This document shows positions 44,938-53,883 of a stretch of DNA of 64,000 nucleotides, one piece after another (within the stretch, counting starts at the first letter, position 1; each line of letters begins with the position of its first letter). Source of the DNA: Psychrobacter sp. PG1 (GTDB lineage Bacteria > Pseudomonadota > Gammaproteobacteria > Pseudomonadales > Moraxellaceae); the NCBI RefSeq assembly GCF_014897815.1, contig NZ_JABUZG010000083.1:34904-98903 (forward strand). The letters are read 5' to 3'. The translations under genes were made by a program, and so were the position numbers. The notes under the pieces are model-generated. The model did no database searches, was not told the DNA's origin, and worked only from the letters and a program-made list of their open reading frames with translations.

Positions 44938-46593
44938 ATGAGTATGTCTTTCGGATTGGCGACCACGCTGAGCACCTCACAAAAACTGACCCCGCAAATG
45001 CAGCAAGCTATTAAATTGCTGCAACTCTCTAGTCTTGAGCTTGCGCAAGAAGTTCAGGCCAAGCTGGATAGTAATCCATTGCTTGAACGTATTGAGGATG
45101 ATGAAGATGAATACGATTATGGCAGCGGCGATAGAGTAGATGAGTCATTGACACTTGATAGCTGGAACCAGAGCGCTGATATTGACTCATTTAGTGCAAC
45201 CTCTGAGAGTAATACCCACAACTCTGAACCAGATGAAGACTTTAGTGATAGCTTGGACAAATTACAGCAAACCAGTATCGATGATAGTGCCATAGACAAT
45301 CATACGATGGATAGTGACGACTATAGTAGCTTTGAAAGTAGTGTTGATAGCAGTAATTATGCATCTACGCCGAGCAGTTCGGGGAGCAAAAGTGACGAGG
45401 ATTTTGATAGTTATCAAGGCGGCACTTCTGCCACCATACAAGACCACGTGCGTTGGCAGCTGAACTTTAAGCATCTCTCAGAAGCGGACATGTTGATTGC
45501 AACCTATCTGATGGACTCTATGGATGACATGGGTTTTGTGCGGCTTGATATCGATGAGCTGTTGCAAAGCTTCGATACGATGGCAAGTTTTTATCAATGG
45601 GATGAATCTGTTGAGCACGATGAAGTCATGGCTGTTTTACGTGTTATTCAGTCTTGCGATCCGCTGGGTGTTGGGGCGCGAAATCTCAGTGAGTGCCTAG
45701 CGATTCAGTTGTCCAAGCTCGATGCAAATACTGATCATCTAAAAGAAGCGCAAGCATTATTGTCAGCCAGTGAGCATTTGGTGAGCAATAACATCAAAGC
45801 ATTGACTGAGCGGACTGGACTCGCGCCTGCACAGATTACCCCCGCGCTTAACTTACTGCGTACCTTGAATCCGTCACCTGGCTTGCTGTTTCAAAGCAGC
45901 CAACCAGACTATACTCAGTCGCCAGCTAGCTATGATATTCCTGATGTTTTAGTCACGCCTATACGTCACCATCATAGTCAGACGAGTTCAGGTACATCGA
46001 CGCAAGAGGACGGCTGGTATGTGCGCCTCAATCCTGACACCATGCCAAAGCTAAGAGTCAATCAAGAATATGCCAATTTGGTGAAGCGCGGTGATGACAG
46101 CCCCGACAATCAATATCTGCGTGAAAACCTCACCGATGCCCGCTTGTTTATTCGTAGTATTGAAGAGCGTAATCAAAACCTATTAAAAGTGGCAACCAGT
46201 ATCGTGCGTTATCAGCAAGAGTTCTTGCAGCATGGCGCGACTGCCATGCAACCGCTCATCCTAAAAGCCATTGCGGAAGAAGTGGATTTGCACGAATCGA
46301 CCGTTTCACGTCTAACCACCAGTAAAACAATTTTGACGCCGCAGGGATTGTTTTCACTCAAGCATTTCTTTTCATCTCATGTCAGCAGTACCGACGGCGA
46401 TATTTCATCGACTGCCATTAGCGCCATGATTAAGCAATTGATAGCCGATGAAGATGCCAAAAAGCCATTATCTGACAGTCGCATAAAAGATTGTTTATTA
46501 TCCGAAGGTATCGATATCGCCAGAAGAACCGTGGCCAAATATCGTGAAGCAATGAATATTGGCTCGTCTACTCAGCGTAAACAGAAATATTAA
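44938..46593 (+). CDS. rpoN: RNA polymerase sigma-54 factor
   Basis: 551 residues, longer than E. coli RpoN (477) because of an acidic Ser/Asp/Thr-rich region II around 50-165. Region I is the Gln-rich LSTSQKLTPQMQQAIKLLQLS (13-33) that binds the activator and core. The HTH is LHESTVSRLTTSK and the RpoN box reads ARRTVAKYREAMNI, followed by GSSTQRKQ at the C-terminus. It directs transcription of nitrogen, pilus or other genes via ATPase activators. hpf follows 428 bp downstream, as in many gamma-proteobacteria. Confidence 0.96.
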   Translation: MSMSFGLATTLSTSQKLTPQMQQAIKLLQLSSLELAQEVQAKLDSNPLLERIEDDEDEYDYGSGDRVDESLTLDSWNQSADIDSFSATSESNTHNSEPDEDFSDSLDKLQQTSIDDSAIDNHTMDSDDYSSFESSVDSSNYASTPSSSGSKSDEDFDSYQGGTSATIQDHVRWQLNFKHLSEADMLIATYLMDSMDDMGFVRLDIDELLQSFDTMASFYQWDESVEHDEVMAVLRVIQSCDPLGVGARNLSECLAIQLSKLDANTDHLKEAQALLSASEHLVSNNIKALTERTGLAPAQITPALNLLRTLNPSPGLLFQSSQPDYTQSPASYDIPDVLVTPIRHHHSQTSSGTSTQEDGWYVRLNPDTMPKLRVNQEYANLVKRGDDSPDNQYLRENLTDARLFIRSIEERNQNLLKVATSIVRYQQEFLQHGATAMQPLILKAIAEEVDLHESTVSRLTTSKTILTPQGLFSLKHFFSSHVSSTDGDISSTAISAMIKQLIADEDAKKPLSDSRIKDCLLSEGIDIARRTVAKYREAMNIGSSTQRKQKY

Positions 46594-47021
46594 ATGTCAC
46601 AATTCAATGAGTTAAGAGAGAAATCGTGCTATCGCTAATATATTTCTTGATAAATATAAAAAATAAAATTTTCTGATTATATAGAAACATTTAGGAAACA
46701 ACCGTTTTTATTACATTTAATTACACTTTACTGTCTTGCTACTATTCGATATTCATGACAAATTAGAGTCATACCAACAACGAAATCTAAGTGTCGATTC
46801 AGCGTATTTACTTATCTCATTAATCAAAATGACAACGAAAGGATACGTTCGATTTTTGCTAAAAGTATCGATTACTAAAGGCGCTGATAAATAAAGACAC
46901 CCCATTCATTGTTGGTAAGGCAGGGTGAAAAAGCAGGAATGCTGGCTCATCTGTTGATTGTAAGTAACAACGCAAGCAACAACGTAGGCAACAATGTAAG
47001 TCATAATAAAAGGACAATAAT
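46594..47021. other. 428-bp region between rpoN and hpf
   Basis: No ORF. It has a three-copy imperfect 12-bp repeat just before hpf (46964-46999). The long gap suggests hpf has its own promoter. Confidence 0.5.
46964..46999. repeat. Three imperfect 12-bp tandem repeats before hpf
   Basis: GTAACAACGCAA, GCAACAACGTAG, GCAACAATGTAA, ending 22 bp before the hpf start, so it would be in the mRNA leader. Confidence 0.75.
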
Positions 47022-47390
47022 ATGAATGTTTCTATCAGTGGTCACCATATCAGTGTTACCGACGCTATGAACGCAGCTGTTCAAGAAAAACTTGATAAAA
47101 TTGGTCGTCATTTTGATCAAATTCAAAGTATTCAAGTCATTTTATCATTAGATAACAGCGGTGCTATAAAGAGCCATAAGGCTGAAGCGATTATGCGAGT
47201 CTCGGGTAAAGAGATGTTTGTCCAAGCGCTTGACGATGATATGTATAAAGCCATTAACGAGATGGCAGACAAACTTGATAGACAAGTACGCAAGTATAAA
47301 ACCAAGTTGGAGAGCAAAAAGACTCAGGGTGCTGGGCGTGATGGACGCTATGAAGAGCTGATGACAGACGATGCTGCTCCAGCAGTTTAA
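47022..47390 (+). CDS. hpf: Ribosome hibernation promoting factor
   Basis: 122 residues: the short HPF/YfiA fold (about 1-95) plus a 25-residue tail, without the C-terminal dimerisation domain of long HPF. ISGHHISVTDAMNAAVQEKLDKI and SHKAEAIMRVSGKEMFVQA, DDMYKAINEMADKLDRQVRKYK are family hallmarks. It binds the 30S subunit and promotes ribosome inactivation in stationary phase. AAAGGA precedes the ATG by 8 nt. Location after rpoN matches E. coli rpoN-hpf. Confidence 0.93.
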   Translation: MNVSISGHHISVTDAMNAAVQEKLDKIGRHFDQIQSIQVILSLDNSGAIKSHKAEAIMRVSGKEMFVQALDDDMYKAINEMADKLDRQVRKYKTKLESKKTQGAGRDGRYEELMTDDAAPAV

Positions 47391-47500
47391 TGTTATAGAG
47401 TTTAGGATATTTAAAGGTTAATGATTACTGGCTGATGAAATAATAAATAGTATAAATAGCCGCATTTTTAGATATCTCTAAATGACATTGCCTAAAACGG

Positions 47501-47539
47501 AAAAAGACCTCGAACGTTTGCTACGTTGAGGTCTTTTTT
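47501..47539. terminator. Rho-independent terminator of hpf
   Basis: AAAAAGACCTC and GAGGTCTTTTT form the stem with further pairing (AACG/CGTT) toward the loop, ahead of a T-run. Confidence 0.92.
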
Positions 47540-47627
47540 ATGAGCAGTTATTTTTTAAAAACCCACCTTTAAATACATTTCTTTAAGCACATTCATTGTC
47601 AAATCAACAGATCATCATTTTAGCTAA

Positions 47628-47828
47628 TTAGCCACCACCGACTGCTTGTACCACTTCAATATTCATACCTTCAGCGATACTTAATTGGGCAAGCTCACTC
47701 TTTGGAATCAGTTCACCATCGACTTCTACTGCATAACGACCTTGGCTAAGACCAAGCTCATTGATGACCAATTGCACGGTCTGATGGGTAGTCTGTAGTT
47801 TCTTACCATTAACGATAATGGTACTCAT
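47628..47828 (-). CDS. thiS: Sulfur carrier protein ThiS
   Basis: 66 residues, ubiquitin-like. Starts IIVNGKKLQT and ends VVQAVGGG; the C-terminal glycine pair is where ThiF adenylates and sulfur is loaded for thiazole synthesis by ThiG. Length and ends match ThiS. thiG, usually just downstream, is not in the window; the flanking genes are hpf and a DUF423 gene. TTAAGGAGTATAC before the ATG is a good ribosome site. Confidence 0.92.
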   Translation of the reverse strand: MSTIIVNGKKLQTTHQTVQLVINELGLSQGRYAVEVDGELIPKSELAQLSIAEGMNIEVVQAVGGG

Positions 47829-47869
47829 AAAGTATACTCCTTAATGATTTTTTATCCTTTTGTGCGTAC

Positions 47870-47922
47870 TAAGGCGTGTTCTCATTTTTATCTCTATTTT
47901 CAAAATGAAGACATGCTCTAAA
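47870..47922. repeat. Short MITE-1 derivative between thiS and the DUF423 gene
   Basis: TAAGGCGTGTTCTCATTTT faces AAAATGAAGACATGCTCTA with about 13 bases between. These correspond to the outer ends of the longer MITE-1 copies, so it is an internal-deletion form of 53 bp. Confidence 0.65.
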
Positions 47923-47952
47923 ATGCAATTTAATTATTGCTTATTCAACTGG

Positions 47953-48330
47953 CTATTTTGCGACCAATTTGTTCATTTTAAATGATGACACTGCTAACCA
48001 TAGCCAACCTGCAATCATTAGTACACCACCGATAGGCGTGATCGCGCCAAACCAAAGTGGTGCGCCAAGTGTCATTGCATATAAGCTACCAGCAAATATT
48101 ATTACGCCAATTTGTAATAGCCATGCGGTGGTTTGCGTGGCATATCTTAGGCGAATTAACAGACCAACCAGTAATAAACCCAGCGCATGTATAAACAAAT
48201 ACAGTGTTGCAGTATGCCACCATTCGAGTTGTTGAGCACTGGCGATGTTTTTTAGGCCATGCGCCCCAAACGCCCCTAAAGCGACGGCGATGGCCATATT
48301 GATCGCCGCAATGCCTATCCAATTTAACAT
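47953..48330 (-). CDS. DUF423 membrane protein (YgdD-like)
   Basis: 125 residues with four hydrophobic helices. Family start NWIGIAAINMAIAVALGAFGAHGLKN, then WHTATLYLFIHALGLLLVG, GVIIFAGSLYAMTL and ITPIGGVLMIAGWLWL. This is the YgdD/DUF423 family of inner-membrane proteins, function unknown. It lies 64 bp beyond the rpoH stop on the same strand, so it could be co-transcribed with rpoH. Confidence 0.92.
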   Translation of the reverse strand: MLNWIGIAAINMAIAVALGAFGAHGLKNIASAQQLEWWHTATLYLFIHALGLLLVGLLIRLRYATQTTAWLLQIGVIIFAGSLYAMTLGAPLWFGAITPIGGVLMIAGWLWLAVSSFKMNKLVAK

Positions 48331-48393
48331 GACAAACTCGTATTATCTAAAAACTACCGCTGGTGAAAGACAGGCACTACTGATAGGTAATTG

Positions 48394-49419
48394 CTACTGA
48401 ATATCGTCTGGCAAAATAACGCTATCAATGGTCATTGCCTCGCGGATTTTGTCCATGGCATTTTTTTCGATTTGGCGTACGCGTTCTGCTGAGATAGAGT
48501 AGACGGCTGCCAATTCGTGTAAGGTTGATTTTTGCTCAGAGAGCCAGCGCTGCTCGACGATATCGCGTGAGCGCTCATCAAGGGTATCCATTGCCGCGAT
48601 CAATGCAGATGAGTTGCTTTCTTCCCAATCTGCTTCTTCTAACTGCTCGGCAGGATCGATACCATCTTCTAAAAATAGCTGCGGTGCATAACGTCCATCG
48701 TCGTCATCGCTAGATTGCGCTTCAAACGAGGCGTCATAAGAGGTAAGCCGAGACTCCATTTCTAACACTTGCTTGCGTGTGACATTCAAGTCTTTGGCAA
48801 TGGCATCCGCCTCCTCTAGCGTTAGCTGGTTGTTGGTTTTTTTGAGACTACGTAAGTTAAAGAATAGTTTACGATGCGCTTTGGTGGTCGCGACTTTGAC
48901 AATGCGCCAGTTACGAATCACAAATTCATGGATTTCTGCTTTAATCCAATGCACAGCAAATGACACCAAACGCACACCTTTATTAGGGTCAAAGCGTTTT
49001 ACAGCTTTCATTAGTCCCAGATTGCCCTCTTGGATTAAGTCTGCTTGCGGCAAACCATAACCCGAGTAGCTGCGGGCAATATGAATCACAAAACGCAGGT
49101 GCGACATCACGAGCAGACGCGCCGCTTCTACATCGCCTTCATCATAATAACGATGCGCCAGCTCTTGCTCTTGGATTGGTGTCAAAATTGGGATTTGGTG
49201 CACCGTGTTGATATAAGCGCCCAAATTGACCCCAGGCGCTGACAAATGAGTCGGCATCGCTGGCACTAAGTCACGGGTGCTAGTATCGCCTAAGGCGCTA
49301 GCATCATAAGGTGGACGTTGGGCGGCAGCTTTTAATGCGGCATCACGTGCTTCGTTTTTTATAGGAGCTGCCTCATCTTTTTTATTCGTTTTTGCCGTAT
49401 CAATAGAATTATTAGCCAT
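48394..49419 (-). CDS. rpoH: RNA polymerase sigma-32 (heat-shock) factor
   Basis: 341 residues from ATG at 49417-49419 (MANNSIDTAK), preceded by AAGG at 8 nt; an ATG at 49449 adds ten residues without a ribosome site. Region 2: HLRFVIHIARSYSGYGLP, DLIQEGNLGLMKAVKRFDP, VSFAVHWIKAEIHEFVIRNW. The RpoH box is HRKLFFNLRS. Region 4 ends with ERSRDIVEQRW and SAERVRQIEKNAMDKIR. Relative to E. coli RpoH (284 residues) it has an N-terminal extension of about 50, rich in Ala, Lys and Asp. It controls chaperones and proteases on heat or misfolding. Confidence 0.95.
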   Translation of the reverse strand: MANNSIDTAKTNKKDEAAPIKNEARDAALKAAAQRPPYDASALGDTSTRDLVPAMPTHLSAPGVNLGAYINTVHQIPILTPIQEQELAHRYYDEGDVEAARLLVMSHLRFVIHIARSYSGYGLPQADLIQEGNLGLMKAVKRFDPNKGVRLVSFAVHWIKAEIHEFVIRNWRIVKVATTKAHRKLFFNLRSLKKTNNQLTLEEADAIAKDLNVTRKQVLEMESRLTSYDASFEAQSSDDDDGRYAPQLFLEDGIDPAEQLEEADWEESNSSALIAAMDTLDERSRDIVEQRWLSEQKSTLHELAAVYSISAERVRQIEKNAMDKIREAMTIDSVILPDDIQ

Positions 49420-49498
49420 ATTCTTGACCTTGATTAAATAGTGACGCAAATAGTCAGATAAAAATCTTTATAGTTGTAATTGTAAAGGATAGCGACAC

Positions 49499-49954
49499 TT
49501 AGTTGCTATCAGTTTTAGTAATGATGAAGTGATATATTGTATCGAAACGCTGTGCTGATAAGCTATCCGCTGATGGCTGATCCGTCATGCTACTAACGAT
49601 TAATCGCAGTTGACTTGCGGCATTTGTTTGCTGGCTTTGTTGACAAAAAGCGGTGATATCAGCCTGTGAGTTGGCATCAGTTGCGACCACATATAATGAA
49701 CCGCCAGCCGTGACGTCACGTAATGCCACTTTGGTTTTTAACAGCGGCATTGGACAAGCAAGTCCGCGACCATCGACGAAACGTTGGACATGAATGGGCT
49801 GCGTTTCATTCGCCTCATGATCTGTAGTGACAGTATGTGCTGGTAACAAGTCTAACAGGTTGTTGATGTCTTGCTGCTCAGTATCAGACAAATCTGCTGA
49901 TAAGTTTATAGAATAAGGCGAATATACGGTGGTTGACTGACGATCAGCAGACAT
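49499..49954 (-). CDS. TusA-family sulfurtransferase-like protein with N-terminal extension
   Basis: 151 residues from ATG at 49952-49954 (MSADRQSTTV), chosen for AAGG 8-9 nt upstream; a frame to 50083 is probably not translated. The TusA/SirA domain starts about residue 55: DGRGLACPMPLLKTKVAL with C67 as sulfur-carrying cysteine in the CPxP motif, then SLYVVATDANSQADITAFC. An extension of about 55 residues with SDTEQQDINNLLDLLP precedes it, and a poorly conserved tail follows. Standard TusA has only ~80 residues, so this is a longer variant. It lies upstream of rpoH on the same strand. Confidence 0.82.
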   Translation of the reverse strand: MSADRQSTTVYSPYSINLSADLSDTEQQDINNLLDLLPAHTVTTDHEANETQPIHVQRFVDGRGLACPMPLLKTKVALRDVTAGGSLYVVATDANSQADITAFCQQSQQTNAASQLRLIVSSMTDQPSADSLSAQRFDTIYHFIITKTDSN

Positions 49955-50154
49955 AAAATAAACCTTATAAATATTTTGATTTGTACTAGATTGTATTGAA
50001 CATTCGCAAACACGCAATGACAGTGCCTGTAATTCATAAATGACACTCGGCAGCGACCAGACCCTATAGTCATGAAATGTCATTATACCAAATAGCCGAT
50101 ATGTAGTTGAAGTTGAATATAATCAACGTCACATTCAGTTCATTAGAATCACAT

Positions 50155-50260
50155 ATAGTCTGTTCAAGATAATTTAGATACAAGGAAGGCTAGCAAAAGT
50201 ACTAAAAATAGTAGACTGAGCGCGCCTGACGCCATATTCATTTTATAGGGGATTGACTAA
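50155..50260. repeat. 106-bp dispersed repeat, copy B
   Basis: Same bounds (ATAGTC to GACTAA) and exactly the same length as copy A at 32545-32650, in the same orientation; AAGGAAGGC, AAAGTACTA, AAATAGTAGACT and GCCTGAC are in register. By eye about 80% identical. Confidence 0.88.
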
Positions 50261-50383
50261 AGCCATGTTGCGCAATAGTGACGGGCAGCTGAGTTATTGG
50301 TAGTCGAATGCAGACTAGAATTGACCTTATATCAGCAAGCTCGTATAGTCGAAAAACGTTTAGTTAAAAAATCAGTCGAAAAA

Positions 50384-50432
50384 ACCTTACTTCAAAAATA
50401 TCTTATTTCAAAAACACCTTACTTCAAAAACA
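50384..50432. repeat. Three tandem CTTACTTCAAAAA-type repeats
   Basis: CCTTACTTCAAAAATAT, CTTATTTCAAAAACAC and CTTACTTCAAAAACAG lie head-to-tail, ending about 31 bp before the TTG start of the metalloprotease gene. Confidence 0.85.
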
Positions 50433-50463
50433 GTATCATTACTCACTTGCATAGGATACGCAC

Positions 50464-52134
50464 TTGAACCATTTTAATAGACAATCGATACTTGGTAATG
50501 CGCCCATGACCCAGGAAAAAAAATGTAAAAGTGCCGAGCGTTCGATGGCATTATCGAGCGCTATTAAATTGGCATTGTCGGCGGTACTAATGACGATGAC
50601 CACTGCTGCCATGAGTGAGGATAGTTTTAATAATGCTAATACGAGCAGCAAAGCGATGGCATCCAATTATAATTCATGGAAAACCAGCGGCTCAGAAGAA
50701 CTAAATCTGCCCAATTTGCGCGGACAAGGCTTGAGCTTCGCTGAGCAATATCAAAATAAATTGCTCGGCGAATGGTCGTTACGGAACGTCAATGGTCGTA
50801 TCAAAATGGAGCATGATCCTTGGATTCAAGAAACGGTCAAAGACATGACTTGGCGTCTCAATGCGCAAGCAAGGCAGCAAGCGCCGATGGGTTTGGTTAT
50901 CATTGATAACCCAAGTATCAATGCCTTTGCAGCACCAGGCGGTGTCATTGGACTCAATACAGGGACGATTCTGGCCGCTAGCAGTATGGATGAGCTTGCC
51001 AGTGTGGTGGCGCATGAAGTTGCTCACATCAGTCAGCGCCATTACGAAAGTGGTGCTGATGAGCGCAAAAAGGCCTTGCTGATGCAGATAGGCGGTATGC
51101 TGGCAGCGATTGCAGCATCGGCGGTCGATGGTGATGCAGCGGTAGCAGTGATGATGGGCAGCCAAACGGCAACGATGAACAGCACGATGGCATTTAGTCG
51201 AAATAATGAGCGCGAGGCCGATCGGGTGGGCATGCAAATCATGACCCAAGCAGGCTACGACCCAAGGGCGATGCCGCGATTCTTTGCCACGATGAATCAA
51301 CGCAGCCAGCTCAACCAAATTGAAAATCGATTTTTACCAAGCTTCGTACGCTCGCATCCACTCAGTAATGAGCGCTTAAGTGAAGCGCAAAGTCGTGCCC
51401 AGCATTATCCTTCACTGTCACTAAATCAGCAGCAGCGCCATCAGGCTTTATTTGATCTGCTCTACTGGCGTGTCCAAAGTACGGGTAAACATGCCTCAGA
51501 GACAGTGCTAATGACGGCTGCTAAAAATAGCGTAGGTGCCAAATTGGCTTTGATGAACTGGTATGGTGAACAGCAACGCTTTACAGAGGCAAGCGATTTA
51601 CTGGCTGAAATCAATCGACTGCCGCCTACGCAGCGCCAAAATTTAGAGCCTTTACTATCAATTACTCATAGCCAAATTCTAACGGAGCAGAATAAATGGT
51701 CACAAGCGGCGGACGTATTAGCCAGCCAGCAGCGTGTTTATCCTGAGCGTCGTGATCTGCGTCTTTATTTGGCAGAAGCGCTCACCAATAGCAATCAGCC
51801 AATCAAAGCCCAAGCACTACTCAAGCCACTGACCGAGCAGCAGCCAAGCGACCGTTATGCTTGGCAAAGTCTGCAACTGGCCAATGAAAAACTGGCAAAA
51901 ACGACCGACTCTGCGTCCCTGAAAAATATTGCCACCATTAACGCGCTACGCTATCGCAGTCATGACCAACTATGGAGTAGTCGTTACGAGAGTGCGTTGA
52001 CGTCACTCACCCAAGCCAAACAACTGGCGGAAAAACTACAAACCACGGCTCAAGCCAGTAGCGCCCGTCCATTGCTTGCTAATATTAATGCAGAAATCAA
52101 AGCAGTAAAAACCGCCAAAGACTTTGAGCCTTAG
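50464..52134 (+). CDS. M48 family metalloprotease, BepA-like (YfgC), periplasmic
   Basis: 556 residues from TTG 50464 (AGGA 7 nt upstream); ATG 50506 is the alternative and gives a cleaner signal peptide (SSAIKLALSAVLMTMTTAAM). The zinc motif is HEVAHISQRH (near 180-190) with the downstream Glu in NNEREADRVGM. INAFAAPGGVIGLNTGTI and SFVRSHPLSNERLSEAQSRA are BepA features, and the C-terminal 200 residues look like TPR repeats (LAEALTNSNQPIKAQALL). BepA checks and degrades stalled LptD/BAM substrates in the periplasm, a functional echo of LptM in this same window. Confidence 0.88.
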   Translation: MNHFNRQSILGNAPMTQEKKCKSAERSMALSSAIKLALSAVLMTMTTAAMSEDSFNNANTSSKAMASNYNSWKTSGSEELNLPNLRGQGLSFAEQYQNKLLGEWSLRNVNGRIKMEHDPWIQETVKDMTWRLNAQARQQAPMGLVIIDNPSINAFAAPGGVIGLNTGTILAASSMDELASVVAHEVAHISQRHYESGADERKKALLMQIGGMLAAIAASAVDGDAAVAVMMGSQTATMNSTMAFSRNNEREADRVGMQIMTQAGYDPRAMPRFFATMNQRSQLNQIENRFLPSFVRSHPLSNERLSEAQSRAQHYPSLSLNQQQRHQALFDLLYWRVQSTGKHASETVLMTAAKNSVGAKLALMNWYGEQQRFTEASDLLAEINRLPPTQRQNLEPLLSITHSQILTEQNKWSQAADVLASQQRVYPERRDLRLYLAEALTNSNQPIKAQALLKPLTEQQPSDRYAWQSLQLANEKLAKTTDSASLKNIATINALRYRSHDQLWSSRYESALTSLTQAKQLAEKLQTTAQASSARPLLANINAEIKAVKTAKDFEP

Positions 52135-52181
52135 GCGGTTATTTTTACGATGTCGTCATTAGCTTTTGATGACACTAATTA

Positions 52182-52631
52182 CTAGCCTTGCAGCGCATCT
52201 TTCACCAGCTTAGAGATGAGCGCAGGGTCTGCGCGTCCTGCGGTTTTGTTCTTTAATACACCCATCACACTGCCCATGTCACGCATAGAGGTTGCGCCTT
52301 GTGCAGCGATTTCCGCATTGACCAAAGCCGCAAGTTCAGCATCATCCATTTGTTTTGGCATAAACTCATTGATGATATCAATCTCAAACTGCTCTTTGGT
52401 TGCCAAATCATCACGGTTGTTTTCGGTAAAAATAGTCAATGACTCATGGCGTTGTTTTAGCTGCTTTTGCAGTATATCTAAGACTTGCGCATCATCAAGC
52501 TCTATTTGACGGTCAATCTCAATTTGCTTGATAACCGCTTGCACGTTACGTAGTACTTTGACACGCTCAAGCTCACGCGCTTTCATAGATACTTTGACAT
52601 TGTCTGATAAAGTCTGTTTAAGTTGGCTCAT
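52182..52631 (-). CDS. GatB/YqeY domain protein
   Basis: 149 residues, standard YqeY length. It has the helical YqeY fold: SLVKARELERVKVLR-like start, RVKVLRNVQAVIKQIEID, VLDILQKQLKQRHES, FEIDIINEFMPKQM and GVLKNKTAGRADPALISKLVK. The C-terminal part is homologous to the tRNA-binding tail of GatB, but physiological function is not established. rpsU lies upstream on the same strand with a terminator hairpin between. Confidence 0.93.
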   Translation of the reverse strand: MSQLKQTLSDNVKVSMKARELERVKVLRNVQAVIKQIEIDRQIELDDAQVLDILQKQLKQRHESLTIFTENNRDDLATKEQFEIDIINEFMPKQMDDAELAALVNAEIAAQGATSMRDMGSVMGVLKNKTAGRADPALISKLVKDALQG

Positions 52632-52700
52632 TGTTATTATCCTTATTTATTAAGAGGTATTTATTCAAATTTTTAAGCAATAATAATAAAAATTGTAGCA

Positions 52701-52740
52701 TAAAAAACGCCACTGATATCAATGGATAACAGTGGCGTTA
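52701..52740 (-). terminator. Rho-independent terminator after rpsU
   Basis: AACGCCACTG pairs with CAGTGGCGTT around a 14-base loop; on the minus strand it runs into six Ts. It separates rpsU from yqeY and may let only part of the transcripts continue. Confidence 0.87.
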
Positions 52741-52775
52741 ATGTAGCACTTGTACTTAATTAATCGAATTATCGA

Positions 52776-52991
52776 TTAGTACATACGAGTGGTACGAATA
52801 GTTTCGCGTTGTAATTTTTTCTTATAACGCTTTACGGCAGCAGCTTTTTTACGCTTACGTACTTGTGTTGGTTTTTCATAAAACTCACGCTTACGTACGT
52901 CTGATAATACGCCAGCTTTTTCGCAAGCACGCTTGAAACGACGGATAGCGATGTCAACTGGTTCGTTTTCTTTAACCTTAACTGCAGGCAT
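52776..52991 (-). CDS. rpsU: 30S ribosomal protein S21
   Basis: 71 residues, same as E. coli S21. [21 protein letters not shown] start and the basic [18 protein letters not shown] tail are diagnostic. S21 sits on the 30S platform and is needed for initiation. GAGTC/AGGAGTCTTC before the ATG is the ribosome site. rpsU next to yqeY is a usual arrangement; the dnaG/rpoD part of the macromolecular operon is not in the window. Confidence 0.96.
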
Positions 52992-53400
52992 GAAGACTCC
53001 TCGATTAGGATGAGATATAAGGGCATTAGTTTGGCTGTGTATTAGTATTTAGCCGTAATATCTCAAGATTACAGGCATCAGCTCAAACTAGGATAATCTT
53101 GCGCATGAGCACAAGGGCAAGCATTTTAATAAAAAATGTCAGTTAAGTCAATGATTTTAGCACATTAATCCATATTTATCATTAAGTTGCAAGGTGCAAT
53201 GCGCAGAGACAATTCTAAAAGTAGTTAGAACGCAGGTTTTTGCTCCAGCTTTAATGAAACTATAAATGCAAAGTATAAAATTACTATGAATAAAAAACCC
53301 TACTGTCTATAACGATTTGGTTGGAGTTTATGCTATGATAATTTGCATATAATAGTCAGCATATTAACCATTTTATGTGTATTTTATTGAGGATGTTGGA
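52992..53400. other. 409-bp region before the acidic lipoprotein gene
   Basis: AT-rich, no ORF. GCATATAATAG near 53343-53353 may be the -10 region of the lipoprotein gene. Nothing else recognised. Confidence 0.45.
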
Positions 53401-53799
53401 ATGAAAAAAACAGGACTAAATACAGCGCTAAGCACCGCATTTATCATTGCTCTTGGCTTTGGCATTAGCGCTTGTGGTGGTGAAAAAGAAGGCGAATCAC
53501 ACGAAGTATTGGCGAAAGATCGCGTTGATGAAGCCGCTGAGCTGGCTCGCAAAAACGCACCTGAAGCTGAAAAAATGGAGTTCCCAGAAACGGCTCCAGC
53601 GCCAGTAGCTGAAGCTGATGGCACAGTAGAAGGTGCTGCAACTGCTGAAGCAGGGACGACTGCTACTGATATGACAGATGCAACGGATAGCGATGTTGCT
53701 GTCGCTGACAGTGCAGTTATGCCAGCTAGTAGTGCAGATGTGCCAGCTGCTGATACGGCGGCAACGCCTACTGCTGACGCTGAACCAGCTACGAACTAA
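53401..53799 (+). CDS. Small acidic lipoprotein
   Basis: 132 residues from ATG 53401 with GGATGTTGGA upstream; a farther ATG at 53377 is not needed. Signal peptide MKKTGLNTALSTAFIIALGF... ends in lipobox ISAC (about 20-24). The mature part starts with CGGEKEGESHEVLAKDRVDEA and turns into a long Ala/Thr/Asp/Glu/Pro low-complexity tract to the C-terminus. Likely an envelope lipoprotein; no function known to me. Its low-complexity tail resembles the linker of the cytochrome gene that follows 84 bp later, so they may share an origin or operon. Confidence 0.75.
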   Translation: MKKTGLNTALSTAFIIALGFGISACGGEKEGESHEVLAKDRVDEAAELARKNAPEAEKMEFPETAPAPVAEADGTVEGAATAEAGTTATDMTDATDSDVAVADSAVMPASSADVPAADTAATPTADAEPATN

Positions 53800-53883
53800 T
53801 CACGGTTTGTGTGTTGATAGGTTTTGAATTTATGCGCTGTCATAAACAGTCGCTAACATGAAATATCGAATAGAGGTGTGATC

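Larger units (their letters stand above)
49955..50463. other. About 510-bp divergent region before the BepA-like gene
   Basis: It contains the 106-bp repeat copy B and three tandem 16-17 bp repeats. No ORF with coding character. Confidence 0.55.
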
